Part shown: one piece after another, positions 34,654-42,897 of the stretch
How positions within the stretch are numbered: position 1 is the stretch's first letter
Layout: each line of letters opens with the position of its first letter
NCBI RefSeq assembly: GCF_900638335.1
Contig: NZ_LR134508.1
Location: 186,001-250,000 of the forward strand
Length of the DNA stretch: 64,000 nucleotides
Direction: 5' to 3'
DNA from: Campylobacter lari
GTDB lineage: Bacteria; Campylobacterota; Campylobacteria; Campylobacterales; Campylobacteraceae
Notes under the pieces: generated by a model
What the model was told of the DNA's origin: nothing
The model's input: only the letters and a program-made list of their open reading frames with translations
The model's database searches: none
Translations under genes and position numbers: made by a program

Positions 34654-35326
34654 CGCTTATGCTTCTACGCTAAAAAAAGAACAAGATGACTTAGTCATCT
34701 CTTATATGCCAGCATTAAGAGCTATGGCTTTTAGACTTAAAGAGCGTTTGCCTGCTAGTATTGATGTAAATGATTTAATTAGTATCGGCGTAGAAGAGAT
34801 GATCAAACTCTCACGCCGTTATGATAAAGAACAAAATGATAATTTTTGGGGTTTTGCAAGAAAAAGAGTTAATGGAGCTATGCTTGATTATCTAAGAAGC
34901 CTTGATGTAATGAGTAGAAGTAATAGAAAAATCATCAAAGATATTGATGCTATTATAGATGAGTTTTATCAAGAAAACGAAAAAGAGCCTGATGATGAGT
35001 ATTTAGCACAAAGACTAAATTTAGAAGTAGAAAAGGTAAAAGAAGCAAGAGCAGCTCATGCTATATCGCTTGTTATGCCTTTGGATGAACAGCTAAATTG
35101 CTTTAATGATAGCAATATCATAGAACAAATAGAAAAAGAAGAATTAATAGAAAAAATCAACGCAGTTTTGGAAGAATTTAAAGAAAGAGAAAAGCTTGTA
35201 ATACAGCTTTATTATTATGAAGAATTAAATTTAAAAGAAATCGCAGAGATTTTAGAGATTAGCGAGTCAAGAATTTCACAAATTCATAAGCGTTTGCTTA
35301 AGAAGATTAGAGAAAGGCTAGTTTAA
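34640..35326 (+). CDS. fliA: Flagellar sigma factor sigma28 FliA
   Basis: A 228-residue sigma70-family factor for late flagellar genes such as flaA. Region 2 is represented by NDLISIGVEEMIKLSRRYD and FWGFARKRVNGAMLDYLRSLD (about 38-90); region 4 by YYEELNLKEIAEILEISESRISQIHKRLLKKI at the C-terminus. The ATG lies inside the previous gene. The stop overlaps fliM (TAATG). Confidence 0.97.
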   Translation: MQPHNAYASTLKKEQDDLVISYMPALRAMAFRLKERLPASIDVNDLISIGVEEMIKLSRRYDKEQNDNFWGFARKRVNGAMLDYLRSLDVMSRSNRKIIKDIDAIIDEFYQENEKEPDDEYLAQRLNLEVEKVKEARAAHAISLVMPLDEQLNCFNDSNIIEQIEKEELIEKINAVLEEFKEREKLVIQLYYYEELNLKEIAEILEISESRISQIHKRLLKKIRERLV

Positions 35327-36417
35327 TGGCTGAGATACTTTCCCAAGAAGAAATTGATGCTCTTTTAGAAGTTGTCGATGATGATAGTGATGACAGTACT
35401 GCTTCTTCAAAATTAGAAGAAATAGAAGATAAAAGAGATATAGTAGTATATGATTTTAAGCGTCCAAATAGGGTTTCTAAAGAACAGCTTCGTTCTATTA
35501 AAGGGATTCATGATAAATTAGCAAGAAATCTTGCCTCTCAAATTTCATCTATGATGAGAAGTATAGTTGAGATTAAATTACATTCAGTGGATCAAATGAC
35601 TTATGGTGAGTTTTTGATGTCTTTACCTTCGCCAACAAGCTTTAACGTTTTTTCGATTAAACCTTTAGATGGAAACTGTGTTTTAGAGATTAATCCAAGT
35701 ATCGCTTTCCCTATGATAGATAGACTTTTGGGTGGTCAAGGGGAAAGTTTTGACACCTTAAGAGAGCTTACAGAAATCGAGCTTAATTTGCTTGATTCTA
35801 TTTTGCGTATTATTATGCAAAGACTTAAAGAAAGCTGGATGAATGTTACAGAAATTTATCCAAGTGTAGAGGCAAAAGAATCAAGCCCAAATGTTGTGCA
35901 AATTGTTTCACAAAATGAGATTGTTATCATGGTGGTAATGGAGATTATCATCGGAAATTCAAGCGGTATGGTAAATATTTGCTACCCGGTTGTGCATTTG
36001 GAAAGTATTTTGAGCCGTTTGGCAAATCGTGATATTATGATGGGTGAAACTTCGGCTAAAAAGTCAAGAAATAAAGAACTTAAAACCTTAATTGGTCGTG
36101 CTGAGGTAATTTATGAAGCTATGCTTGGTAAAACTTTTATCAATGTGAATGAATTTTTGGATTTAAAACAAGGGGATATTTTAAAGCTTGATAGAAGTGC
36201 AGATGATAAAGCTATAGTGGCTATTGATAAAAAAGAAGTATTTTTAGCTCAAGTGGGACTTCATAGATTTAGAAAGTCAATTAAAATCTTAGAACTTATC
36301 AAAACTGATAAAGATGAGATTAAAGAAATGCTTGAAAAATATGAAGATGAAAGAAGAGCAAAAGCAAATTCGTATGATGATAATGAAGAACTAGAAGAGG
36401 AAGACGATGATCAATGA
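35326..36417 (+). CDS. fliM: Flagellar motor switch protein FliM
   Basis: A 363-residue C-ring protein that binds CheY-P and sets motor direction. It begins MAEILSQEEIDALLEVVDDD, the CheY-binding peptide, continues with the CheC-like middle domain (VYDFKRPNRVSKEQLRS, INPSIAFPMIDRLLGGQGE) and ends in a SpoA/FliN-type domain (FLDLKQGDILKLDRSADD) plus a highly acidic tail (ELEEEDDDQ). It overlaps fliY by 11 bases. Confidence 0.97.
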   Translation: MAEILSQEEIDALLEVVDDDSDDSTASSKLEEIEDKRDIVVYDFKRPNRVSKEQLRSIKGIHDKLARNLASQISSMMRSIVEIKLHSVDQMTYGEFLMSLPSPTSFNVFSIKPLDGNCVLEINPSIAFPMIDRLLGGQGESFDTLRELTEIELNLLDSILRIIMQRLKESWMNVTEIYPSVEAKESSPNVVQIVSQNEIVIMVVMEIIIGNSSGMVNICYPVVHLESILSRLANRDIMMGETSAKKSRNKELKTLIGRAEVIYEAMLGKTFINVNEFLDLKQGDILKLDRSADDKAIVAIDKKEVFLAQVGLHRFRKSIKILELIKTDKDEIKEMLEKYEDERRAKANSYDDNEELEEEDDDQ

Positions 36418-37246
36418 TTTTTTAGGCATATTCGTCAATGAATGTGTAAGTACAATAGAAGGTTTAACAGGAAAAAGTGCTGAATTTAGCGAGTATTATG
36501 AGTATGATGTAAATTCTCAAGATTCTATGACGCCACCATTAGTTAGTGCTACTTTTAGCGTTAATAATGAAATGAAAATCAAAATCCTAGCCAGTGCGGT
36601 TTTAATGAGTGCAATTGGTGAGTGGATGATGGGGGAAGAAGAAATCTCCAAAAACAGTGAGCTAAATGAAGATGAAATGGATGCAGCTAAAGAAGCTATA
36701 CAAAATATCATCTCAGCATTTTCTACAACCTTAGGCGCACAAAAAGAAATTCCAAAAATGGAGTTTAGTCTAGAAAATTGTGAATTTGTTGCAGATAGCT
36801 TAGAACTTGGTGGTTTTCATAAGCTATATTTATACAATGTAAAAATAGCTGATTTAGAAGAAAAAATTTCTTTAGTTTTTGATGAAAAAATTTATAAGAT
36901 TTTAACCAAAACTGACTTAGAAGAAATCGTAGCAACAAATGAAGATCATACGCAAGATCATAAGGCCTTGGCTAATGTAGAAGAGCTAAGAAATATCGGT
37001 TTGATCATGGATGTGCGTTTGCCTATAAGAGTGCGTATAGGCAGTAAAAAAATGCTTTTAAAAGATGTGTTAACCATGGATATAGGTTCGGTTATCGAGC
37101 TTGATCAATTAGCAAACGATCCTTTAGAAATTTTAATAGGCGATAAAAAAATTGCTTATGGGGAAGTGGTTATCGTAGATGGAAACTTTGGAGTACAAAT
37201 TACTGAGATTGGCTCTAAAAAAGAAAGATTAGAACAACTAAGATGA
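36407..37246 (+). CDS. fliY: Flagellar motor switch protein FliY (FliN-like)
   Basis: A 279-residue switch protein with an N-terminal CheC-like domain (about 1-170) and a C-terminal FliN/SpoA domain (about 198-275: IGLIMDVRLPIRVRIGSKKMLLKDVLTMDIGSVIELD, shown here in part). In epsilonproteobacteria FliY works together with FliN and FliM in the C-ring. The CheC phosphatase residues are not clearly retained. It overlaps the next gene by 4 bases. Confidence 0.94.
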   Translation: MINDFLGIFVNECVSTIEGLTGKSAEFSEYYEYDVNSQDSMTPPLVSATFSVNNEMKIKILASAVLMSAIGEWMMGEEEISKNSELNEDEMDAAKEAIQNIISAFSTTLGAQKEIPKMEFSLENCEFVADSLELGGFHKLYLYNVKIADLEEKISLVFDEKIYKILTKTDLEEIVATNEDHTQDHKALANVEELRNIGLIMDVRLPIRVRIGSKKMLLKDVLTMDIGSVIELDQLANDPLEILIGDKKIAYGEVVIVDGNFGVQITEIGSKKERLEQLR

Positions 37247-37878
37247 AAGAATATATCATTGAGGATGTTGCCTATCTTAAAGAATTAGAAAAAATTCAAA
37301 AAGGCATAACTTTTTTTGGTTCTGCACGCTTAAAAGCAGATAATGAGTATTGTATTTTGGCTTCAAAATTAGCTCAAAAGTTAGCAGATCTTGGTTATAG
37401 TATCATCAGTGGTGGTGGCGGTGGCATTATGCAAGCTGCTAATTATGGGGCTATGCAAAGTCAAACTTCACACTTAAAATCTTTTGGATTTAATATACAT
37501 TTACCATTTGAGCAAAAAGCAAATGACTTTTTAGAGTATAATATCACTTTTAAGAGCTTAGCCATTCGCAAAATGGCTCTTATTCAAAAGAGTCTAGCTT
37601 TTGTGATTTTCCCAGGCGGCTTTGGAACATTAGATGAATTTTTTGAAATTCTTACTCTTAAACAACTTAGTTTTAAAAAAGATGTTCCTATTATTTTAGT
37701 TGGGCAAAAATTTTGGCAACCTCTTGATGAATTTATCAAAACTTCTTTACTAGAACTTGGAACTATATCTAAAAATGATGAGTTAAAGTATAGTATAAGT
37801 GATGATTTAGATGAAATTATAAGAATGATAAAGGAAAAAGATGAAAATTCTTGTTGCAATGAGTGGGGGTGTGGATAG
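37243..37878 (+). CDS. LOG-family protein (nucleotide 5'-monophosphate phosphoribohydrolase-like)
   Basis: A 211-residue Rossmann-like protein with [15 protein letters not shown] (about residues 56-70) and the signature [12 protein letters not shown] (about 125-136, PGGxGTxxE). LOG proteins cleave ribose 5'-phosphate from nucleotides; the physiological substrate in Campylobacter is unknown. Translationally coupled to fliY (ATGA) and its end overlaps mnmA by 38 bases, an unusually long same-strand overlap. Confidence 0.88.
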   Translation: MKEYIIEDVAYLKELEKIQKGITFFGSARLKADNEYCILASKLAQKLADLGYSIISGGGGGIMQAANYGAMQSQTSHLKSFGFNIHLPFEQKANDFLEYNITFKSLAIRKMALIQKSLAFVIFPGGFGTLDEFFEILTLKQLSFKKDVPIILVGQKFWQPLDEFIKTSLLELGTISKNDELKYSISDDLDEIIRMIKEKDENSCCNEWGCG

Positions 37879-38857
37879 TACTGTAACTGCTTATAAATTA
37901 AAGCAAGCAGGACATGAGATTATAGGTTGTTATATGAAGCTTCATGGAAAAGCTAATTATCATGAAGAAAATATACAAAAAGTTGAAAAAGTTGCTAAAT
38001 TTTTAGACATTAAATATCATATTTTAGACTTACAAGAAGACTTTAAAAATCAAGTTTATATGCCTTTTGTTAATACCTACAAAGAAGGAAAGACGCCAAA
38101 TCCTTGTGCTTTGTGTAATCGCTTTATCAAGCTTGGCAAGCTTTTAGAATTTGCTAAGAGTTTGGGTTGTGAAAAATTAGCCACAGGTCATTATGCAAGG
38201 ATAGAAAATGGTTTGATTAAAACTGCAGTTGATGAGAGTAAGGATCAAAGTTATTTTTTAGCAAATGCAGATAAAGAGGCTTTGGAGTATTTGATTTTCC
38301 CTCTTGGAGAGATGAAAAAAGAAGATGTGAAAAAATTTGCTTCTACAATCGATGTTTTAAAATCTTTTGCAACACAAAAGGAAAGTTCTGAGATTTGTTT
38401 TGTGGAAGATACTTATGTGCAAGTTTTAGATCAGTTTATGGATACTAAAATTCCAGGTATTGTAAGAGATAGTAGCGGTAAAGAAGTAGGAAAGCACGAA
38501 GGTTATATGCACTATACCATAGGTAAAAGAAGAGGTTTTGAGGTGCGTGGGGCTCATGAGCCACATTTTGTATTAAAAATTGATCCTAAAAAAAATGAAA
38601 TCATAGTAGGTAAAAAAGAAGAGCTTAGGATAAGTGAATTTAAGCTTGATAATATTAATTTATTTATCGATGCTAAAGAGTTAGATTGTGAAGTAAAAAT
38701 ACGCTATAGATCAAGATCAACCCCGTGTAAAGTTTTGATTAATGAAGATAAGAGTGCAAAAATCATCTTACAAGAGCCTGTTTATGGACTTGCTAGCGGA
38801 CAAATGGCAGTATTTTATGATAAAGATTTGGTTCTTGCTAGTGGATTTATAAATTAA
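37841..38857 (+). CDS. mnmA: tRNA-specific 2-thiouridylase MnmA
   Basis: A 338-residue enzyme that thiolates U34 of Lys, Glu and Gln tRNAs. [21 protein letters not shown] carries the PP-loop [25 protein letters not shown] contains the first catalytic Cys region (near residue 90), and [12 protein letters not shown] the second Cys (near 187). It begins exactly at the family N-terminus although this lies within the preceding gene. It is the last gene before the R-M pair. Confidence 0.97.
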   Translation: MKILVAMSGGVDSTVTAYKLKQAGHEIIGCYMKLHGKANYHEENIQKVEKVAKFLDIKYHILDLQEDFKNQVYMPFVNTYKEGKTPNPCALCNRFIKLGKLLEFAKSLGCEKLATGHYARIENGLIKTAVDESKDQSYFLANADKEALEYLIFPLGEMKKEDVKKFASTIDVLKSFATQKESSEICFVEDTYVQVLDQFMDTKIPGIVRDSSGKEVGKHEGYMHYTIGKRRGFEVRGAHEPHFVLKIDPKKNEIIVGKKEELRISEFKLDNINLFIDAKELDCEVKIRYRSRSTPCKVLINEDKSAKIILQEPVYGLASGQMAVFYDKDLVLASGFIN

Positions 38858-38863
38858 CGCTAA

Positions 38864-38910
38864 AGAGATTACTCTAAATCTCTGTCAAAAGAAGAGAGTT
38901 TTTTAATATT
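38864..38910 (+). terminator. Possible mnmA terminator region
   Basis: After mnmA there is a 7-base stem AGAGATT / AATCTCT (38864-38883) and, overlapping it, a CTCT / AGAG hairpin followed by GTTTTTT. Either could stop mnmA transcription; neither is a strong intrinsic terminator. Confidence 0.35.
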
Positions 38911-38950
38911 AATATAAGCCTATTTTATTGTATTTGTTTAATAAAAAAAA

Positions 38951-38982
38951 AGAAAATAAGTAGTTTTAGCTACTTATTTTCT
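38951..38982 (-). terminator. Intrinsic terminator of the restriction gene
   Basis: A perfect 13-base stem (AGAAAATAAGTAG / CTACTTATTTTCT) with a 6-base loop overlaps the TAG stop of the restriction gene. On the minus strand it is followed by a run of nine T, a clear rho-independent terminator although the stem is AT-rich. Confidence 0.75.
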
Positions 38983-39677
38983 GAAGCAACTATTATTTGA
39001 TTTATTTTTTCCAAAACTTCTGGTATTTTTAAAAGCTCTTCAATGAAATAATTGAAATTTTCTTCCATGTCATTTTTTCGAATATTTATAATTTCTTGAT
39101 AATCAATATTTAGCAATTGACAGAGCTCTCTGCCGGTCATAATATGTTCTAAATCAAATTCATTTTTCATTCCTTCTCGAATAATTTCTTTGTTGTTTTG
39201 ATTAAAACAACAAACATAATAATCTGTAGAAAATGGTATTTTTGCTCCAAATTTTTCAGAAAATGTTACAAGATTAGTTTTTTCACCTTTCACTTTTTTT
39301 GTATCAAATGTATCCCCATCTTTTAATTCTATTATCTTGCACAATCTATAATCACTAACGATAAAAATTATCATATCTGGCTCAATACCTTTTATCACAT
39401 GTTTATAATCTTGTGTTTTTTTTAAAATTTTTTTAGTACAAAGAAAGGTTCCTTGATTTATCTCGCTTCTTGTAACTTTTTCAATAAATATGTCTATATT
39501 ATCAATTGTAGAACATCTATTAATCAATAATTTTTCTAACTCATTACCATTAGAGATTACACAAGCTTGAACTCTTGAAAGAAGTTGTCCTAGCGCATCA
39601 TTTCCGACAGCTCTTGTGTATCCAGATACTCCACTTTTTTGAACATTTCGTCCTTGTTGATTTGATATTTTACTCAT
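38970..39677 (-). CDS. Putative type II restriction endonuclease (PD-(D/E)xK)
   Basis: A 235-residue protein with no close family I can name. The nuclease call rests on IEPDMIIFIV (Asp101) followed 16 residues later by CKIIELKDGDTFDTKK (Glu117, Lys119), a textbook PD-(D/E)xK core, on the N-terminal KISNQQGRN pattern seen in several type II enzymes, and above all on its coupling to a DNA methyltransferase: its ATG lies 8 bases inside the end of that gene, after GGAG. An in-frame TTG adds 4 residues and is not used. The recognition site is unknown. No controller gene is present. Confidence 0.72.
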   Translation of the reverse strand: MSKISNQQGRNVQKSGVSGYTRAVGNDALGQLLSRVQACVISNGNELEKLLINRCSTIDNIDIFIEKVTRSEINQGTFLCTKKILKKTQDYKHVIKGIEPDMIIFIVSDYRLCKIIELKDGDTFDTKKVKGEKTNLVTFSEKFGAKIPFSTDYYVCCFNQNNKEIIREGMKNEFDLEHIMTGRELCQLLNIDYQEIINIRKNDMEENFNYFIEELLKIPEVLEKINQIIVASENK

Positions 39678-40332
39678 ATAAGTCTCCAAATTTTAAATCA
39701 CATCCTAGAAATTTTCGATTGGTTTCTTCGCAAGCTCTTAAAACAGAGTAGCCTCCGCTAGCAGGATCAACAACAATATCTTCTTCTTGTGTCGTTGCTA
39801 AGATTAGTTGTTTTTGAAGCTCTACCGGCTTTGAGTGTGTATGAATTTTGTTATTTATCTTTTCACCCCAAACATCTGGAATATTATGAATATTCCAAGT
39901 GGTTTTAGCTTTTCTTGGACTTTTTTGAATTATAATTAGATATTCACATCTTCTTCTAGAGCGGTATCCCATACCAATTTTTTGTTTATCCCAAGTTATC
40001 ATATCTACTATTTCAATAGATTTAAAATTGCCTATCCAATCTTTACATTCGAATAAATGAAATTTATCTACCCATAGAAATAAATATCCATTAGGTTTTA
40101 AAATTTGTTCTATTTGGTTAATAAAAGTTAATATAATTTCTTTTGTCATTTGAGGTAATTCGGAACGTTCCCTACCTCTACTTTTTCCTTCATTGCCATA
40201 AGAAAGTTTGTCTAAAACACCTCTATATTGTGGATCAAAAAAAACCACTTTTATACTTTCTTTGTCAATTAATTTTAATAATTTTAAGCCATTCATTTTA
40301 TTTTTTTTATTCATAATAGCTTTGTATGACAT
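39670..40332 (-). CDS. Small beta-class adenine/cytosine-N4 DNA methyltransferase
   Basis: A 220-residue methyltransferase. The catalytic motif IV is FFDPQYRG (33-36 DPQY, a variant of DPPY) and the SAM-binding motif I comes after it, VVDPASGGYSVLRAC (189-198), so the motif order is that of the beta class (N6-adenine or N4-cytosine). Between them, WVDKFHLF, ITWDKQKIGMGYRSRRRCEYL and HTHSKPVELQKQLI are conserved in a family of small phage- and plasmid-borne modification enzymes. I use the ATG (MSYKAIM) after AAAGGA; a TTG upstream adds 9 residues. It is the modification half of the pair with the nuclease. Confidence 0.87.
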   Translation of the reverse strand: MSYKAIMNKKNKMNGLKLLKLIDKESIKVVFFDPQYRGVLDKLSYGNEGKSRGRERSELPQMTKEIILTFINQIEQILKPNGYLFLWVDKFHLFECKDWIGNFKSIEIVDMITWDKQKIGMGYRSRRRCEYLIIIQKSPRKAKTTWNIHNIPDVWGEKINNKIHTHSKPVELQKQLILATTQEEDIVVDPASGGYSVLRACEETNRKFLGCDLKFGDLYE

Positions 40333-40383
40333 TAATGATTTTCCTTTAATTTTTTTCAAATAAATACAATAACATTTGTGGAG

Positions 40384-40875
40384 TTATAATATCTCCATAA
40401 TGCTTATATCAAACCATAAAAGATCAAATTTAAGTAAAATTCCATAAATCACAGCACTAAATAAACCTGCGAAAATTCCTGCTAAAACATCATCTAGCAT
40501 TACACCTAAACCGCCTTTGGTTTTTTTGTCGATTTTACCTATGATAGATGGTTTTGTGATATCAAAAAATCTAAACAAAACAAAAGAAAGTAAAAAAGTA
40601 AAAACACTTTGTCCGCAAATTGCCAAGGCTAAAAACACCCCTACAACTTCATCTATAACGATGTGTTTATCATCGTGTATGCCTGTTTGTTTTTCATACT
40701 GATCGATGATTTTTATAGAGATTAAAAAAAGTAAAATAGCAAGTAAGATTAAAGTTTCTATGCCTAAATACCTTAAAATAAAAAAAGCAGGGATTAGCGC
40801 TGCTATCGTGCCAAAAGTTCCTGGAGCTTTATTAACACTACCTGAATAAAAAAAAGTTAAAAATAGTTTTTGCAT
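40384..40875 (-). CDS. pgpA: Phosphatidylglycerophosphatase A
   Basis: A 163-residue integral membrane enzyme that dephosphorylates phosphatidylglycerol phosphate. The N-terminal FYSGSVNKAPGTFGTIAAL and the DDKHIVIDEVVGVFLAL and GGLGVMLDDVLAGIFAGL motifs are PgpA signatures. Three to four hydrophobic segments are visible. It starts 2 bases after the end of the ATP-sulfurylase-like gene, and the R-M pair follows 50 bases later. Confidence 0.95.
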   Translation of the reverse strand: MQKLFLTFFYSGSVNKAPGTFGTIAALIPAFFILRYLGIETLILLAILLFLISIKIIDQYEKQTGIHDDKHIVIDEVVGVFLALAICGQSVFTFLLSFVLFRFFDITKPSIIGKIDKKTKGGLGVMLDDVLAGIFAGLFSAVIYGILLKFDLLWFDISIMEIL

Positions 40876-40877
40876 GA

Positions 40878-42044
40878 TTACACCATATATGACATTTGAT
40901 GAAGTTTTATAAGTTGCTCATAAAATTCTTTATCGCTTCGATATTCTAAAATACCATGCGTAGGGAAAAGATTGCTATAGATATTTTGTTTATTATGAAA
41001 GCGATTTGGAAAAAGCTCAGATAAAATCAAAGCTGAAATTTCTCTTCTTATAAAAACTGCTGGTGGAATGATACCAAGTCTGAGTAAATTTTTTAAAGAA
41101 TCGCCATGATATTTCATATGATGATGAGCTCCATGCGGGCATGATTTGGTGCTTACTATCATTTTGCACTCATCGCAAAATACAAATTCAGGAAGTATGG
41201 TTACTTCTATATTATAATCTTTTGCAAAATCATCAAGCACGGTAAAGGCTCTGTTTTGATTAAAATACATTCCAAGTCCTGCATGATTTTGTCCTACAAA
41301 AAGCTTATTGCAGTCAAAACTTTTAGCCAAAGCACATTCAAGAACTGGATTTAAATGTGAGGCAAAAATTTTGATATTATGTAAAGGTATGAGTAAAACC
41401 CTAGAAGATGGTAAGTAATTTTGTGCAAAAACATCAAAACAACGCTTTTTAAGTTTTAAGCTCAAACCGTTATTTTCATAAGATTCTATAAGGAAAATAA
41501 TCACTAGATCAGATTGCTCTATAGCCCATCTTAAAATTCTCTCATGAGCTCTGTGAAAAGGATCGAAACTTGAAACAATGGCAGTGATATTGGAAGGGTT
41601 TAATCTTTTTTTGATTTTTTCAAAATCTTCTTTAATAGCTTTGATATGGTTATGATAAATTTCAAATTCCCCACTAATGCAAGTTTTTCCAAAATCTTGG
41701 ATTAAACAAGCATTAGGTCTAAAAATATCATTGCTGTTTTTATCATTTTCAAATTTACTTTCTAAAATGATATGTCCTATGATTTTATCATTGCAGATAA
41801 AGTCTATTTTATCGCCAACTTTTGCATTTTTTAAAACTGTATTATTCTCTTCAGTGCTAGCGGGTGCAAAGGTCAGAGTATAAGGAATTTTTTGATTATG
41901 AATCATTCCAGTAGCTAGGACTTCATCTCTTTCTTTTTGGTTCATTAATTTAGTAAAAGAGCCAAAAATTCCTTCTTTGATAAAGCATAAAACCTCGTAT
42001 TCTTCTTCTGAGATTATAATGCTATTTTTTCTTTGTAATGCCAT
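40878..42044 (-). CDS. ATP-sulfurylase-like nucleotidyltransferase with altered active site
   Basis: A 388-residue protein with PUA-like N-terminal domain (about 1-140) and a catalytic domain like sulfate adenylyltransferase. VSSFDPFHRAHERIL (about 157-171) aligns with the QTRNPxHRGHE motif and keeps the two His, but Gln, Arg and Asn are replaced; VGQNHAGLGMY aligns with GRDHAGVG with Arg and Asp replaced. A CDEC...CPHGAHHH cluster (about 297-316) could bind zinc. Because residues that bind sulfate are lost, I call it ATP-sulfurylase-like only. Overlaps the regulator gene by 23 bases. Confidence 0.75.
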   Translation of the reverse strand: MALQRKNSIIISEEEYEVLCFIKEGIFGSFTKLMNQKERDEVLATGMIHNQKIPYTLTFAPASTEENNTVLKNAKVGDKIDFICNDKIIGHIILESKFENDKNSNDIFRPNACLIQDFGKTCISGEFEIYHNHIKAIKEDFEKIKKRLNPSNITAIVSSFDPFHRAHERILRWAIEQSDLVIIFLIESYENNGLSLKLKKRCFDVFAQNYLPSSRVLLIPLHNIKIFASHLNPVLECALAKSFDCNKLFVGQNHAGLGMYFNQNRAFTVLDDFAKDYNIEVTILPEFVFCDECKMIVSTKSCPHGAHHHMKYHGDSLKNLLRLGIIPPAVFIRREISALILSELFPNRFHNKQNIYSNLFPTHGILEYRSDKEFYEQLIKLHQMSYMV

Positions 42045-42897
42045 ATTTTTTCCTTTTTTCCCATAAAGACTTTCTTGAAATTCCTAACTTTTTAGATAAA
42101 TCCGTATCAGGAAAGACGTTTTGATAACTAATGATAATGTGTTTAACATAATCATCAATGGTTAAAATTCCATTGCTTTCAAAGCTTTTTTCATCTTCGC
42201 CTAGCTCTAAAATTTGGAAATCACTATGTTCAATATTCGCACTTGTATGTATAATAACAGCTTTTTTTAAAGCAAGATTTAACACCTTTTCTTTTTCCAA
42301 AGGTTTTAAGGTTTGAAAATTAACTAAATAATATAAAGAATTATCCTTAAAAATCTTATCTAAATTTTGTTGGTGCGAAAGATCTATGTATATATTTGCG
42401 ATATTGTGCTCATTAGTATAATTAAATACAAAATGATCTGCAAAAATTTGATTGTTGGTTTTTAAAATCAAAGGCAGTTTGAATTTTTTATAATCAAAAG
42501 TTGGCAATTTGGCTGTTTCAAATTTATGTTTTAAATAAGATTGATAAGTATGATTTAATATGCTTATTTTTTTAAATTCTTGAAAATGCTTTATTTTACG
42601 CATTAATTCTTCTATCATGAAAGGCTTTTGTATATAATCACTCGCACCAGCTTTTAATGGCGCTAAAACAGTATCTGAGCTTATGTAAGATATAAGTAAA
42701 ATAATGATTTTATGCTTAAAAATTTCTATAATATGCTCAAAATTAGCCATACTAGTAGAAAGTAAAATGATTTCATAATCATGATGAGCAAGTTCATTAA
42801 CATTTGCGATAATATCACAATCATAACCTATAGAATTAAGCTTTGAACCTATACTTTGAGCTAAATAAAATTCATTTTCTACTATTAAAACTTTCAT
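42022..42897 (-). CDS. cemR: Atypical response regulator, CemR/HP1021 type
   Basis: A 291-residue protein with an N-terminal receiver fold (about 1-105) and a C-terminal Fis-like helix-turn-helix (TDLSKKLGISRKSLWEKRKKYGI). In the receiver the phosphorylatable Asp is missing: the strand reads IILLSTSMAN with Ser at about 47, and the acidic pocket is VEN rather than DD, while Lys91 in IQKPF is kept. This matches the orphan regulators HP1021 of Helicobacter and CemR (Cj1608) of C. jejuni, which act without phosphorylation on metabolism, stress and oriC. Start chosen at the ATG overlapping the ispDF stop (ATGA). Confidence 0.85.
   Translation of the reverse strand: MKVLIVENEFYLAQSIGSKLNSIGYDCDIIANVNELAHHDYEIILLSTSMANFEHIIEIFKHKIIILLISYISSDTVLAPLKAGASDYIQKPFMIEELMRKIKHFQEFKKISILNHTYQSYLKHKFETAKLPTFDYKKFKLPLILKTNNQIFADHFVFNYTNEHNIANIYIDLSHQQNLDKIFKDNSLYYLVNFQTLKPLEKEKVLNLALKKAVIIHTSANIEHSDFQILELGEDEKSFESNGILTIDDYVKHIIISYQNVFPDTDLSKKLGISRKSLWEKRKKYGITKKK

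Noticed and set aside
37841-37878. A frameshift or assembly error at the 38-base overlap of the LOG gene and mnmA
   Set aside because: Both proteins look complete at this junction, MnmA begins exactly at its family N-terminus and the LOG protein ends with a plausible acidic tail, so the overlap appears genuine.
40878-42044. Calling this gene a functional sulfate adenylyltransferase
   Set aside because: Residues of the QxRN and GRDH motifs are replaced, so only the fold family is supported.
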